This document shows, in pieces, positions 37,649 to 51,581 of a DNA stretch of 64,000 bases. A program made the translations under genes and the position numbers. The stretch's first letter is position 1. The number at the start of each line of letters is the position of its first letter. A model generated the notes under the pieces. The model was not told the DNA's origin. It saw only the letters and a list, made by a program, of their open reading frames with translations, and ran no database searches. The DNA comes from Balanoglossus misakiensis (lineage: Eukaryota; Hemichordata): assembly GCA_040954595.2 (NCBI GenBank), contig CM082576.2:12214001-12278000 (forward strand), given 5' to 3'.

Positions 37649-40600
37649 AGAGTCTGTCATTCACAACCAGACAAAAACGTACAAGTATGCCTAATATAAA
37701 TCAGGCTTACTAGTTTTAGAATCTTCTGAGGCGGACATTAAGCTGCAGGACAACTATAGGCCTACTCCCGCTCAAATTTACTAAATATTATTTTGCTATT
37801 TTGAAAAATCTGGATATTTTTCATTACTGGGGATAGAGAACGTGATAACTTTATCGCGATGACGTATTGCACACTCGTCACGGTCTAATTCCGGGAGCGC
37901 GAAGAAGTGCTTCGTCATCGGTCTGGTGAAGTGCCATACTATTGCGACGTTTGTCGCTTTGTCGTCTTGTTTACTCTCAAGGTTTTCGGCGGGAATGTTG
38001 TCACACCGTGCGATTTGTGGGAATGTGTTCTGTAATTGCGTGACGTCACCAAACGGGGTTGTATGCGTCTACAGCCTTGAGACTCTACGGAACCCTTCAA
38101 AATCACGCGGTTTCTCACGTCATTACTTCAGCACTTCCAAATAACATACAGTTATGACGTGCAAACAATGTGTGTCTAATTGAACATTTTGTGCTGTGAT
38201 GCATTTTGTTTACACCACACGTGGACTTGAACATATTTTAATAAGCTTTAATTCTGCTATTATATAGGAAGGGAATTGTGGGCGCAGTGATTACTTGACC
38301 AAACGCCACGCTCCCCCGTAGGGTGTGTGGTTCCAGTATTCCCTAAATTTCAATGTCAGTCTGACCTCTGGGAGTCTGGGTATGACAGGCAAAAAAATTA
38401 CACGTGGTGGAAATTACACGCACCTTCTGAAAATGATTTCTAAAAGGAAATATTTCTCTAAAACAGGGGCATGTAACCCTATGTCTCCAAGTTCAGTACA
38501 GGTCTTGCGTGAGTATTTTCAAATAATGTTCCTGATAATAAACCGCAAGAGCAAAAGTGTTAATTGAATTATTTGCCAGTGAGTGTGATTACATGACTTT
38601 CGGAATCATACTACGCGCAGGAATATGGTAAAATACCTGAGTGCAACGACCACAGCTATGCGTTATTTAGTCGTAAATCGGCCGCTAACCATTCTCGACA
38701 AATTATAAGTTCAAATGGTTATCCTCGTTCGCATTGAAAACGCTATTAGAGCACCGATTTTTACTTGTTTTCCATTTCATTCTATGCGTACTGCAGGCAT
38801 GACGCCACCACGGTTATTTTTGGATTCTTTTGTCTTTATGCTCAATGCAAGTGTCGGCCCGCACAACCGTCTTGGACGCTTATTAGACATGCAACGTCAC
38901 ATTGTCGTTGTAATTGGTTATTGTCTGACAGAGAACATTGTGCTTCTTTTCTGTCTTTCTCTATTTTTAACAAAAATTTTCTTGACAGCCCCAATAATTT
39001 ACATAAAATTTGGCGATCTTGAGAATTGGCGAAGACTCCGAGACGCCGAGACCACTGAGTTGCCCTCACAATAAATTCGTGAAGTCGTTTTGTTGGAAAT
39101 ATGCGTCGCATATCGTCCTTCACTTTACATTGTACGCAACAAGTATTTAACTATATATTATCCTGCGAAATCGGTTGAAACTGGTTTGATTTACAGGGGG
39201 TTTGATAACCTGTCACATGCGCGTGACTCAGGAGGGCCTATAAATAACCACCCAGACAGACCAGTGAAAACCAGTGAGATTTGCACTTTTAGGTTCAAGC
39301 TCTGCCCAAATATGTCAATGAGCACGGTCACTCGGGGAGTGACCGTATTATGAGAATGCCAAGACGTTAGAAATAGGTTAGATGGAAAATGCTCAATACC
39401 GCGCTTGAACTACATGTACTTGGCAAGGTGGCACGGGAAAACCACTCAGCATAGTACAGGAGAACGTTCTACGGTGCTGTCTGTGTATTCCGGTAGCACA
39501 GACGCCGTGTACGCTGGAAGGTCTCGCCCTGGTCTCGCTTTACTAAAGGCTATATACTCAGTGTGATTTAGAGAGTTGGAGTAACACTGACTATATAGCC
39601 TACAGTGAGCGAGACTATCAAACACAGATGTGCCTGTGTGTATGCGATAGCCTTTTGTTCGAAAATATGCACGTTTTTGGTGTCAAGTGGACCGGCCGCA
39701 CCACGGTCGTCGACACCACATTTGAATACCCATGGCGCCCCCATACAGCATACTCATGAATCAAGGGCATCGGAACTTGGCAATGACTTTTAGCTGCTCA
39801 CATCTGGTTTACTATGCACTCTGACATATCAATCAGCGACGGCGCGCTCGGTCTGCAATGAGAATACTTGCACCACAAATGTGTGCCCTCTATGGCCGTC
39901 TTTTGAAATTATATGCTGCGGTGCCCATCCACCCGCTTATGATGTCTTGTTTGGTTATTTACTACGTTGACCACAAATTATGTAGTCGAACGCATAGTTC
40001 GGCAGTAATGTTGTAAATCATAGGATGAAAGCCGTTTCCCTACAGCCATCTTGGTCCAGTAGATTGTAAAAATCTTTAACCAGGGTGTATAGGCTAATGG
40101 AGGGCCGGTTTGTCACTATTGGTGGTAATTTGACTTAAAACTTTCAATGAAAAGAATAAAATTTTCCATCACAAGATGACACACATAGACGATACAAACA
40201 GTTTGGACAGAGTTACAATAAAATTTGACAGATAAATATTCCGGGGATCGAGATCTTATGAATAATGCATTTGTATACCCGCAGCTGAACCAGTCAAAGG
40301 TTTTCGGACAATTTGAAATGACAACAGTTTTCCAACACCGACATCACGGGGAAACTATGCGGGTGCATCATGAAATGCAGTCTTCGACAAGAGGAGGACA
40401 AATTGAGATACTACAACACAACCCGTTCCACGTTTGGGATACTCGCTGTTTCCGTGTAATCCTTCGACTTGAAAGGTGAAGTTCAGCGCTAGTCTGTGCT
40501 GTCATTTTAGAACAGAAGACTTTGCTGTACACTTGAAGATACCTTTCAGGTTTGTATTGTCATCACATACTTTAGGGGGGGGGGAATATCAAGATGTCAC

Positions 40601-42046
40601 TCCGCCGCCCATTAGCAACGGACCCTTTCGGCCTAATACTAATCGATCGCCACCCATGAAAAACTCCAATGTCGAAGTCAAAGTCGTTCGGTGCGATTTA
40701 GTTTTTATTTGTTCTTGCGTTAAGTTGATTCAGTGTCGCTATGTTGCTCGAAAATGTTGGCTGAATTGGCCATCGGAGCTCTAAACCTACAAAGGATAGG
40801 ACGACACTGAGTATCATAATTTTTGACAGCAGATACAACTGTTCGACAAAATTTCTCACAATTACATGTACTGTCAAAAATACAATATGTGTAGAAGCAA
40901 GGCCTCAGATTTTCACATCTTGCTAGGTACCCATATGTTGGACTGAACTATAGGTCATTGACGATCAAATGTCTTGCTGGTTGACTCACCTTGAAACAAA
41001 TGAAGTTATTTACTTATATAATGTTTCTACATACGAAAATTTACTATATAAAGATAAAACCATGTAGTTTTAGGGCCATAAAACCTATGCCATCGTTATC
41101 ACTGTGGGAAACTAGAGCAGCAAAAATACAAAAATATTCGCCAAAAAGTCACAGTTAGAATCTCAATGTGCTAATTCGCATGGCATGAATCGACTTGAGA
41201 TTTTGTAAATTATCTATAAGGTGCACATCAGAATGTACCCGACGGACACAGCGCATTTGCGAGAGAGAGAGAGACAGAGAGAGAAAAAAACTTATCAAGA
41301 ATTGATGAGTTAGTTATAGTCCCAGTGTTAAGAAATGTGCGGTCTAGCGTTCGTAAGTTATGCGTGTTATCAAATGGACATAAATTAAACAAGTGTTGAA
41401 TAATGTAAGACGTTTACCCTAATTGGCGAGAGGCTCATATAATGTAGAAGGGAGTGATATACGTGTAATTTCATTATTTTGTAAACTCACTGAAATGTGT
41501 TGTCAACCGGGCTGATAACACATGTATCTTGGGAATCATGAAAAAGGGCAAACGACACGGAGAAATTCAATTCTGATCCCTAAGATATTATAAAGGTGGA
41601 TTCCTAACCAGCCACGCCACGTGTGGAGATAAATTTTAGATGGAACAACAACATCAGGTCATATTATCGAGGTTACGATTGTCCCTCGAGATTTACCTGT
41701 GGACGTGTAAAGATTTCGAACGCGCCGAGCTCTTCCCTGTCTTTCTGATATCACCCGGTAATTGAGTCCATTCTGGTGGGATGCGGGCACGATTGAACTA
41801 GCTGCACACCCAGGCTCACACGTTACGTATAACGATGGCTAGCTGCATAATTAGTCTGACGTGTTTATAGCGCACATTCAAGTCGGCCACTATCGCTCGC
41901 GTGTGACAACTGACTACGCATCCTCGTGTGCTAATTACCATGCAAATTAACCCGTCTCTGTCTTTTTCATTACAACGTGCTAATTGTTGAATCATCGCTC
42001 TTCAATTGCGTCATGACAGGGATCTGTTAATAAGTTTATGCCGGTA
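37649..42046. other. intergenic region upstream of the BROX-like gene
   Basis: No supported gene was seen. The region has a GA dinucleotide run at 41261-41285 and a G-run at about 40575. It is AT-rich with scattered short open frames that lack splice sites or recognisable domains. Confidence 0.5.
41261..41285. repeat. GA dinucleotide repeat
   Basis: A run of GA units with a single C interruption in the intergenic region upstream of the BROX-like gene. Confidence 0.85.
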
Positions 42047-42047
42047 C

Positions 42048-42053
42048 TATAAG
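42048..42053 (+). promoter_or_regulatory. candidate TATA element of the BROX-like gene
   Basis: TATAAG lies 61-66 nt upstream of the proposed ATG, which would put initiation near 42078 and make a short 5'UTR. The evidence is position and sequence only. Confidence 0.3.
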
Positions 42054-42113
42054 TGCGGGCAGCTCCAGTTTGAGAGGAAGAACACACGCGGAAGACACAT
42101 AGCCGTCGGAGTA

Positions 42114-45100
42114 ATGGCGTATCCGGGAGCAAGGCAGAAGAGGACGACGAAAGTGGAATTCGAGCGATGTTTGCACGATTGGAAACCGGGTGTCGATGCA
42201 TCCAAGGCGGCTAGAACAGCGGAGGAAATAACAAGGAGGTAAGAGTTTCTGTAAAAAAAAAACCGCACTGAGTATATACAAAGATGACAATTGCGCTTTA
42301 CTCGAATGATGGTCATCCAAAATTAGGGGGAGAATTCTCCTGTCTTTCACTGCGAACATCCATGCTGTCCCATACAACACATTTTATCGGTCACCACACT
42401 AAAATACGGGCGACGTGACATCGTGTACACGAAGCTTAAATTTTGAACCTTTTCGTTCTCCCCAAATCCCGACTATTCATTCGGAAGACACTACCAGTCA
42501 TTCATTGCCACCGGAAGCATTGCGACGTATTTCATTGGAGATACATAACGCTTGTTTGACCGAGTTTCAGAGGCCTTTCCGGGGGCCAAACCAGTAAAAT
42601 GTACGGGTATGGTCACAAAACGCAATTGCTTCGCTCATGTTACAATCCCGAAGCCAAAATGGGTACTTAATTCTTTATTCCAAAAAGTTCGCGATGTTCG
42701 CATAGCTGAACAACTCTACGTGTTCCGGCGAAAAACACCGAGACAACATCTGTTGCTGCTAGTAGTCTTCGACTATTTGTCAGATCGTGTTACAAGAGGG
42801 CGAAGTCGGTCGCGTTCACAAATTTACGAGACATGATTGTAAAATGCACCGTCGATATATTAAAATTGGAACAGATCTTTACTACTGCAAATAATATATG
42901 TTGTAGCCTGTCTGTAATTGCACGGTATGTAGTCACGGTTACAAAATATTTGCATGGCGATAAATCCACATTTTTTTTAATTTTTGGTTGCTTTTTGCGG
43001 TATCACTATCAAATGTGTTCACAGACCGACCTTTCACCTGACCTTGCGCTAGAACAGTTAAATGTACTGGTAGGCACTCTTACACTCTGGTCCTCTGGAT
43101 TAAATGTGGATTTTGACCTATTGACCTTTCGGGAAGACTTGGAGACTCGTGAAAAATACCATCGTTCTTTTTTCACATTATTTAGAGAAAAAATGTCATA
43201 TAGTATAGTATACACTTAACATTTTATAACTATCCACACCAAACAGTCCATATAGACGTCGTGAGATAAATTTAGATTTTAATGACAAATCTATTTATAA
43301 ATACAGTAATATTGGTCGGTTGTACATTCCCGGCGGTAACAATTTGAACTCCGTGGGAAACACAGCCAAAATAGTGTTCATCTGGTAGTGTATGGTTGTG
43401 TAAGACGACATATTCCAGCAGTCTTGCGAAAAAAGTACATCTGTCAGACTTAACTGATTTTTTTTGGAAATGCCGCGGGAAAAGTATAAATGAATTTGCC
43501 GATTTGCCACAGTGCCGTCACCATTCTAGCTGCGGCGACCTTTAACACATAAGTCAAATGCAATAATGGCCACATGATATGCATGTTGGCAATTTTCCAG
43601 TATTTCTGTTCTGTGTATCGGCGCGGTTGCATTTTCTGGTTCGAGTCTCTTTCGCATGATACACTGCCTACTGTGCATATATTTATCAACTCCGAAGCGC
43701 CCATGTGTGCACGAATTGCATTGCTATTTGTCAAAAAAAAATCAAGATTTATATTCGGACTGAATTCATTTGTCAGCAGTAACAGTGGTCGTTACTCACG
43801 CTGACTCAGGCTGTGTTTAATAATCAGAATTCTGGAACGTGTTGTCCAGCTGGCACGGGGAGTTGAATTGAAACCACAGACACCAAATTAAATAGCCAAC
43901 TTCTGTCGCTTCACTACTCGTCACATTTTTAAAAAGCACCGCCGGTCTATACCAAACAACACCTTCTCAGATTAAATTTGTCAACTTTACTACATGGATT
44001 TCTTATCCATTTTCTTTTCACTTTCTATTAAATCGCTTGATTTTTAGTGTGTTTTCCCTTTGATAACCACCGGTATCATCCGACAAGGGCGAACGACAGG
44101 GAATGAGAATTTTGCTTTGTCATTTTTCTTGAGTTGCATCCGCCCCATATAGTATATTTTTCGGTTCATGTTTAAATGTTCCTCGCGTTGTACCCACATG
44201 TTATTTCTATACGACTCTCCAGGCGTGAAAGATTGCTGGAAATTTTATCCGACCAAGATGCCTCCGCGATGGACGCCATTGAAGCTTTGCGACAATATCT
44301 TGAAATGCCTGTGAAACAGCTTATAAACATGGTAAGAATCCCAACAAGGGATAGGTGCTACTCCCCCGGGGCTCTCCCCTTAGAGGGGTATACACATACG
44401 TACCTTGGTTTTGACCCCCCCCCCTTCTCTGTCGCTTTGCTGTAAACATTTAACAAAAATACAAAAAAATAGAATTGTGCGATATTGACAACCATTGCAG
44501 GTTGGACGGTCGGTTTGGTTCTTGCGAGAAAAGAATAATCAGACCGACTACGAATCCAAAAACTGTGGTCATCACACGTCCAGAAAACGTGACACGGACA
44601 AAGCAATTCAAATCTAAGTGACATGCCTATATTGATTGTTTATCACCTTTTCTCACCCTCAGGCGAACGGAACGGCAAATATCAGGTAAGTTCCTTTGAA
44701 TGTTTCCGCAAACGCATGTTATAGATCACGATAGTTAATGAAAACCTGACATTTCACTGTGTTACGGCACGCTGGCCGTTCAGTTCCGAAACAGGGCAGT
44801 GAGCAAATATAGTTACCACAACTAAACATTGGTAAATCTAAAAAGATTGTACACGGGGAAGAAAACACACACAAAAAAAAATAAATGACTACCTTAAATG
44901 TGACCAGGTGTGGGAAATGAAAGAATAAAGTTCATGGTTCTGTAGCGCACGACGAACGCGACCAGCACCACGGCAGTCCCAACAGTGACGTTCAGTCCGA
45001 GTAGCGTTCTGGCACAATTCCCCGGTAGACGGCACGGCTTTCAGACGAATTCCCCCATGAGGTAGCACGACTTCTGGGCGCGGTTTCCAGACCAGGTCAG

Positions 45101-48100
45101 CATGAAACAAGGCACAGCTTCCAAGCCGGCGAGGAACAGATTAACAGCTCACACGGGCAAGTCCAAATTAGTAGCAACGCCGCACACAACGTGCGGGCTT
45201 TTTATATGGGGAAAATAATGAATGCACCACACCTGGTCACGCAAAATTCAAATTACGAAAGTAAGCGAAAACACACCTGGTCACAAAACAACAGCAAACT
45301 TCTCCTACGTAACAACTGTCTCTGACAGTTGTGGGCTCGACTCTGGGCCAACAATCCCAGCGCTAACTATTCCTCAAAAGTGTCCAGCATTCGTATCATG
45401 CCAGTTTCTAGAAGACGTTGGTTACAGGCTTCAAATAGGACACCTCTGCTTTAGACGTTACAGTTTATGTAATGAATGACTAACGTTATTCTGAAAATGC
45501 TGAACTGTCAATCGACAGGCCCTCACTTTTACGTAGTTCCTGGTTTGGACCTTACCACATACCCTGGGGCGATGCAGCACAGGCGTTGTATAGTATGCCG
45601 TAGTACCATAGACCATGGAGTGCATAGACCCAGGGTATGGTGACCCGTAGTTGTCTCCCTCAGGAAAGGGCTTATATACGTTTTCCTATCTCAAACTGTT
45701 GTAGATTTTACTGGTTGAACACCGTCGGCAGTGAAGTCACAGTCCATTTCGATGATGCCATCTTCGACTTTTCCTCCATTATGATGAAGACGGCGCTGTG
45801 GATGAAGGAACAGGGTATCATCGTTCTGGCGGTAAGAGAGTTTCATAAGTGGCGATGAGCGCCAACAGCCTGTATTGAATTCAAGGGCTCCTGATATAGA
45901 TTATGTCTGTCTGTCTGTCTGTCGGTCGGTCTGTCTGTCGCCAAAGTAAAACAGTACTGCCGTTACGCCCTTTTCACGAAATTGCTCCTTCTCTTCTTCC
46001 CAGGATCCTGAAAACTTGCTGTGGGCAGCTGCTATATTCGATTGTATGCTGGAATTGAATTTGAACGGATCATCGCCAGATTTACACAGTATGTGCCGGT
46101 TTATTCTATAATGATAATCATTATACGAGTTTTCTACATTCGCCCAATCAGTACACGACAGCTGAGTAACCCCGCTTCCTTCTTTTCGCAGGACAGAATG
46201 TCAGAGCGTTATCAGTGCAATGTTCGGGAGAAGCGTTGGTAAGTGTTAATATACCTTCATGAATTATTTTACACTGTGTATATAAAAGAAATTGCCCGAA
46301 CACTGAGTGCCTTGCTCTGAGTGGTCAGATACGAGCGTCCCTGCATGCAAATGAGAAATGACGAATTGATGACGTCAGGCTGTCATCGACTCGTGATGGC
46401 GGCGGCTAACAGTAGTCGACCAATGCTTACGTATTTCTCCGACATAGCTCTTTCCTACGACACTAAAATTGTGATCACTGATATATATGTATTTACAAAT
46501 CTACAAAGTTATGATAAAATGTGATAGTTCGAAAAAACTCATAATCACTTCCTCTCCTCGTCTCTACCCTCTTTACAGTTAATGAGATGTCGAGATAATC
46601 TAGAATTCTTGTCACCAAGTCAGTGTCGAGACATCGCTATTTTAGCGGCAGAGAGGTTTGAAGAAACGTTAAACATCATAGACGTAAGTAACATTTTGTC
46701 ATTTATCCGTGAAATGGTATTTCATTCGCAAAGGCCTAACATATTGAAACCTTGTCCGTGTACTCAGTTGACCGGTTAGTTTTTGATGGTAGAGTGTCAT
46801 ACTATTGCTGCTTGTCTTTGCAGGGACAAACAGAAAGCGGCAAGAAATGGAAAGAGTTTGTGAAGTTTAAATGTAAGTATACTGAGATTTTACAACCACC
46901 GCATTTATCTTAAGTTATTGAAGACATATGCCTATATACACATGCTGACCCACCAACTCCAAAGCTATGAGTGTGACCATCGACCATACAGGAGGGTTGA
47001 TGGTGTGACTGTATGTATGCCATTCCCTCAATATCTTTGTGAATAGATCGCCAATAACAAGACACTATTGACGATTCTCATTTAATTTCGAACAGATAAC
47101 TTGTGTTATGCACTAGCAAGGACATTTCAGTCGAAACTTCTCTCGGAAAAATTAAGGTAAGCATGCAGGTAGCAATATTCGGACCGTTTCATCTGTTTCA
47201 GCGTCTGTTAACTTCGACAAAAAGTTGAAAGTGATAAACCTAAATCCACGTGAAAGAGATGACGCCGGATTTCACTATTGCTCGCTGAAGCTATTTCCAC
47301 ACATGCGTGTTACAATTGTTGGAACTTTAACGTCAGGTACAGTGTTTTTTTGTCCTTGTCGAATTGTAGACATGAAGAAGCTATGTCTGCCGTAAAGCAT
47401 GCCAAGTATCACATGAGACTGGCCAAAGAAAAGGCGGAGGTGAGTAGATACAGGGGGCGCAAAATCAGAACAGATAATCAGTGGTACGAGAGGGAGGGGA
47501 AAGAGAACGGAGAGCATAGAGGAAGAGATAGGGACAGAGGGGGAGAGACAGAGGGTGAGAAGGGTGATTATATGAAATATGAGAGAGTGGGAAGTTGAAA
47601 GCAGTTTCTTGATCAGGCATCCTTATATGACGTATATCGACTTGAATTTTTATCCTCAGGGCTTCGATGTATTTGATCCGGCGACAGTCATCACGCTATC
47701 ACGAGGAGAAGAGTTTCGTAGGTCAGTCAAAGTAACATATTCACAGCATTTGTCCTCGTTTAAATGACGTGGCAATACAAACATTTATATTGACATTTAT
47801 ATTTATTATTAAAACCGCGAGTAAAAAATGATAGTTAATGGGCCTAATGCTCAAAATGACATCACTATCTATATTTTTTTTTGTTTTTCTCGTTTTAAAC
47901 TATTCAAGCGCAAGTTATAATTTGTTTTGCCTAACTTTCTTTGTAATTTGTCATGATTTTGTAATAAAAATATTTGTTTCAGAATCGATTTCTTGGTGGA
48001 GAAGAGAATACAGGAATGTGAGAAGATTTCAGGTCTCAAAGTTACAGACGATGTACGCATTGTAGGTTTTTGAATGTTTTTAATGTTGTGATTGCATTTT

Positions 48101-49073
48101 CCGTCCCCTTTTGTCTTTTACTCTAAATCGAATAATAAAATATGGAAAACTTCCATATATGCACAAGCCACTATGGAAATATCCGAATTGTAGTTGAACG
48201 GGTATTATCTATGTTTATAACACGGTGAATATTTCCCGTTGTTATTTTTAAAGGAAGCGAGTCCACTGCAACTCGGTCCAAACTGGGAAGAGCTGGTGGA
48301 CCAGAGAGTGTTCCAGCTGCCGCCAAAGCAGTACAACACGTGAGTATACGTACGCGCATGCGTGTTCTTTCTGGCCCAGTCATTCTGAGGTGGTGTCGTT
48401 TGTTTCAATCCTAGCGGAAACTCATAGTACATCACTTGTCACTTCATGTATTGTTTTTGCGGAGTTTTGCTGTTTTCTAGACACGCATTTCGAAGTTGAA
48501 TGCCGTCACAAGATCATCTTACCAATTATTGACCAATGCTCACAAATGTCAGACAAATTACTGCATTTGTATCTTTGTGATATTCTTTGTATTCATCTCC
48601 GCAAAAACGACATAGTCGTGAATATCTGAATGGTTTTTGCCGTTGATCACTTCTGGCAATCGATTAAATCATGTTTTTTGGTCAACCAATTCTTTTCTGG
48701 TTTGTCGTATAGATGGCTCGGGGATATTTCCAACGGAATTTCGAGTAAGTAGTGACGTCATCATTTCAAACGTTGAAATTTAACATCTCTTGATTTTCTT
48801 GTCAATACTGTGCTCCTATGAATAGTTGAAAGACATCCGTCTGCACGCTAAAGTTTAGTCATTTTCATTTCCCTTCCCTTGTCAGCTCCCGACGGAATAC
48901 CCAGCGCTGACGAATCCGGTTTCGAAGAACCATCGTGTTGTATAGTATGTTTGTCTGAGTGCATCGCATTGCCGCGGAGATTTGTCAGGTGGATGTTCGG
49001 CAAGTCAGACGACGAAGAAACGCAAATGATCGCACTCGAGCAAAAACAGTACGGATCGAGCGCGGGCGAATAA
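42114..49073 (+). CDS. BROX: BRO1 domain protein, BROX-like, 15 exons
   Basis: The exons are 42114-42238, 44223-44331, 44663-44685, 45705-45831, 46004-46088, 46192-46238, 46579-46683, 46824-46872, 47096-47156, 47370-47439, 47660-47721, 47983-48061, 48254-48339, 48713-48744 and 48886-49073. All phases join, giving 415 residues against about 411 in human BROX. Family landmarks fall in order: a RRERLLEIL helix near residue 42, DAIFDF...TALW, WAAAIFDCMLEL, ALSVQCSGEAL, DIAILAAERFEE, GKKWKEFVKFK, RLAKEKAE, and EASPLQLGPNW...FQLPP. The BRO1 domain binds ESCRT-III CHMP4-type subunits. Human BROX acts with ESCRT at the nuclear envelope and is farnesylated through a C-terminal CaaX box. Here there is no CaaX: the last exon (residues 354-415) ends in SSAGE and instead has SCCIVCLSEC followed by LPRRFVRWMFGK and an acidic run. 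This suggests a different membrane anchor, possibly S-acylation (inference). The ATG has G at -3 and +4. An in-frame upstream ATG at 42006 is less likely because it precedes the TATA-like element. Confidence 0.92.
45903..45939. repeat. GTCT/GTCG tetranucleotide repeat in a BROX-like intron
   Basis: This is a short run of GTCT units with two GTCG variants, in the intron between exons 4 and 5. Confidence 0.85.
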
Positions 49074-49606
49074 AAACAAAAGAATCGATTCAAAGCCGAC
49101 TCCAGGAGGTGTGAGGGCGCTCGAGAGCGCGAACTGCCATAGGATGACAAGGAAACCAAGTGTTTAATTCATAATTGGGGTAATTTACATATGTAAATAT
49201 TTTTAAAAGCTGGAGATTTATAACTGTGGATCTTTTATTATTTTACTCGTTGGAAGTGTTTTAAAATGATCACTATTTATCGTGGCCACTGCTCAGCTAG
49301 GGGAGAGTCACTTAATATCAGATGCAAACTTGAATGCAATTTATCTGAACTTCTATACACTATTTTTGTCAAGACAGCCCTACTGCATCAGACGAGTGGT
49401 CTGACGACAGTACGGTCTTGATCACTACACCGTATAAATATCACACACAATCACTCTCCTTTTTAATTGGTTAGTATACAATTTTCCACAGTCTTTACCT
49501 GTAGACCCCTTGTATTCGAATTGTATAGTACAGTAATTTAAATCTAAGCCAAGATTTCAATTTCTATATTAGTTGTGCAATATTAATTTTAACGTGTAAA
49601 TATATC

Positions 49607-49612
49607 AATAAA
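49607..49612 (+). terminator. poly(A) signal of the BROX-like gene
   Basis: AATAAA is followed about 15-40 nt later by a GT-rich stretch (TTTGTCATTGTCTGTGTG). It gives a 3'UTR of about 550 nt. Confidence 0.65.
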
Positions 49613-49629
49613 GATTGTATAAAATACAG

Positions 49630-51470
49630 GTATCTTTGTCATTGTCTGTGTGATCTACCGTTGAATAAATGATTCTGTGTAGACAACTGCCTTGCCAGTA
49701 ACAAATTGCTCATCTACTCTGACATGGTGACCGTCTCATGTGAAAGAATCTTACACACAAGAGATGTGTTAAGATCCCCTATCGTGAAAATGTTAGCCGG
49801 GCATCAAAGCCCGCTTTGCATAAATAAGCTCATGGGCGTGATCGGAATCTACGCATAAAACACGACCCACCTTAAATCAACAATTTCGGGCAAACACTTG
49901 AAACAAATTTCCTTTGTGAGACGAGAGTACAGGTTACACAATAATATATAAAATTCAAAATATAATCTATAGACACGTTACAATATATTAACGAGAATGG
50001 AAATGCACGGTACTCCCAAGATATTAGAACGTATCATCTTCGGCCCGGCCTACCTGTACATTATACCATACAATAGAATGGACACCAAAATATGATATTA
50101 CAAATGTCATGTACAGAGAGATATAAAGAGTTTTTATCAGCTTTCTATAAACTTGCTAAAACATAATATCCCGTGGCATAAGACTCAAATTACAGTGCCA
50201 ATCGTTTTCGTCTAACTGTTAGCTAAACTTAAATAGCTTAGTATGGTAATTAAGATAAACCTAAGTCAAGATTTTTTTTATCGTGCGCATATATGCGCTG
50301 GCTGGATTCCATTGTAATGATACCTGTCGTCTGCGCGACACATTATCCAGTCTGACATCTGTGATTCATTTTTTTTCAACAACCAAATGCGAAACATAAA
50401 CAAACCCCTCTTATATCTGTTAATTAGTAAAACGTTTTTGATTAACTATTGTCACGAATGTGAAACCTGTTCAGTTGAAGTCGCAGTTTCATTCTGGGGT
50501 GGTGCCTGGACATTCCGTGCCCAGGTGGACGAGTCACTAATACTCGAGGTGTGCGTAGGAAGTGGACGATAGGCCTATAGTCAACGTTCAGCTATCTTTT
50601 CAACGTTACGTATACACCATCGATAAGGTTTTCTTACTACATTTGAATATAACATAAAAAGCCTGTGCATTGATGTGAACGGAAAAGTAAGGTATGTGAC
50701 GTAATAACCCCTACAACGACTAATGACAGGTGTGTAGCCCACACGCAGTTGATCCAAGCAGCCAAACCCTTCGCGGAATTATACGTCCAGCTTTAGAAAA
50801 TATGGTATAAACAATGTTATGAAGATACATCGAACTCTTGGCGGACTTGTATTAGTAATTTGAACGAGTTTTGGGACAAGTGTTTAAAAATTAATAGTTT
50901 TAATATATTGTTTATCTGTGGAGATACATGTTTGATATTAACAGCCGACTGGCCTGATAACAATCAAACCTCTGACAAAACTTGATCGAGGTGAAATGTG
51001 AGTAATCACGTGATGGTGCCGAATGAGTCGACACGACAAACTATATTCATTCATTCACTTTTCCAGTCATTTGCTTCGCTCTCCAAGCTACTTATCCATA
51101 CGATTTTGCACCGAAACACACACTCGGTGAAATATACCATAAGCGTGACTCCAAAATGAATACATTATTAATTGGGTTCAGAGGTCAGATTGAGAATTAA
51201 ACAGCAACCGGGCAAGTGTTAACTGTTATATTTTATCGACTAAAGTTTACAGTCTGAAAAAAACGGTTGCAAGGTTTTCTGGTCACACCGTGAGAAATAC
51301 TGACCCAGATTGGTCCCAGCAAACCCACTCAGCTGCTACAAACCACAGACTTGTGGACACTTAACACCGTGATGTCATGTTCAACATTGAAGGGTAAGAA
51401 GTGGTAACCATAGGGATACGACACCATTCCCATTTCAGGACCTACAGCTTAGGAACATCATACCCCCAGC
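49630..51470. other. intergenic between the BROX-like gene and the small membrane-protein gene
   Basis: AT-rich sequence with no supported exon. It may hold the promoter of the downstream gene at its right end. Confidence 0.5.
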
Positions 51471-51581
51471 ACATATAATACCCGATTGCCCGGTTTAACT
51501 ACGCGGTAATAGCAACCTTTGTACAGGTTATACGCGAGGAAAATCAGCCGAAGCACAGACAAGACTTGGCCACTCCAACAG
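51471..51581 (+). promoter_or_regulatory. possible promoter and noncoding first exon of the small membrane-protein gene
   Basis: ATATAATA at about 51472-51480 could be a TATA element, and AACAG|gtgggt at 51577-51587 a donor. The coding exon at 52060 is preceded by a long pyrimidine tract and ATCAAG at 52052-52057, a plausible acceptor just 2 nt before the ATG, so an untranslated upstream exon is expected. Its placement here is a guess. Confidence 0.3.

Noticed and set aside
37330-37699. Overlapping poly-His, poly-Met, poly-Asp, poly-Ser and poly-Ile open frames
   Set aside because: These are produced by the CAT/CGT triplet repeat in every frame, with no gene structure around it.
43615-43660. 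tRNA-like TTCGAGTC motif
   Set aside because: No acceptor stem or anticodon arm can be drawn around it.
47204-47335. Ig-like DDAGFHYC segment that could be an exon of the BROX-like gene
   Set aside because: It has usable splice-like borders, but the frame-compatible exon at 47096-47156 (coding NLCYALARTFQSKLLSEKLR) matches the BRO1 family at that point and joins exon 10 in phase. The Ig-like motif lies in the intron after it and is probably chance.
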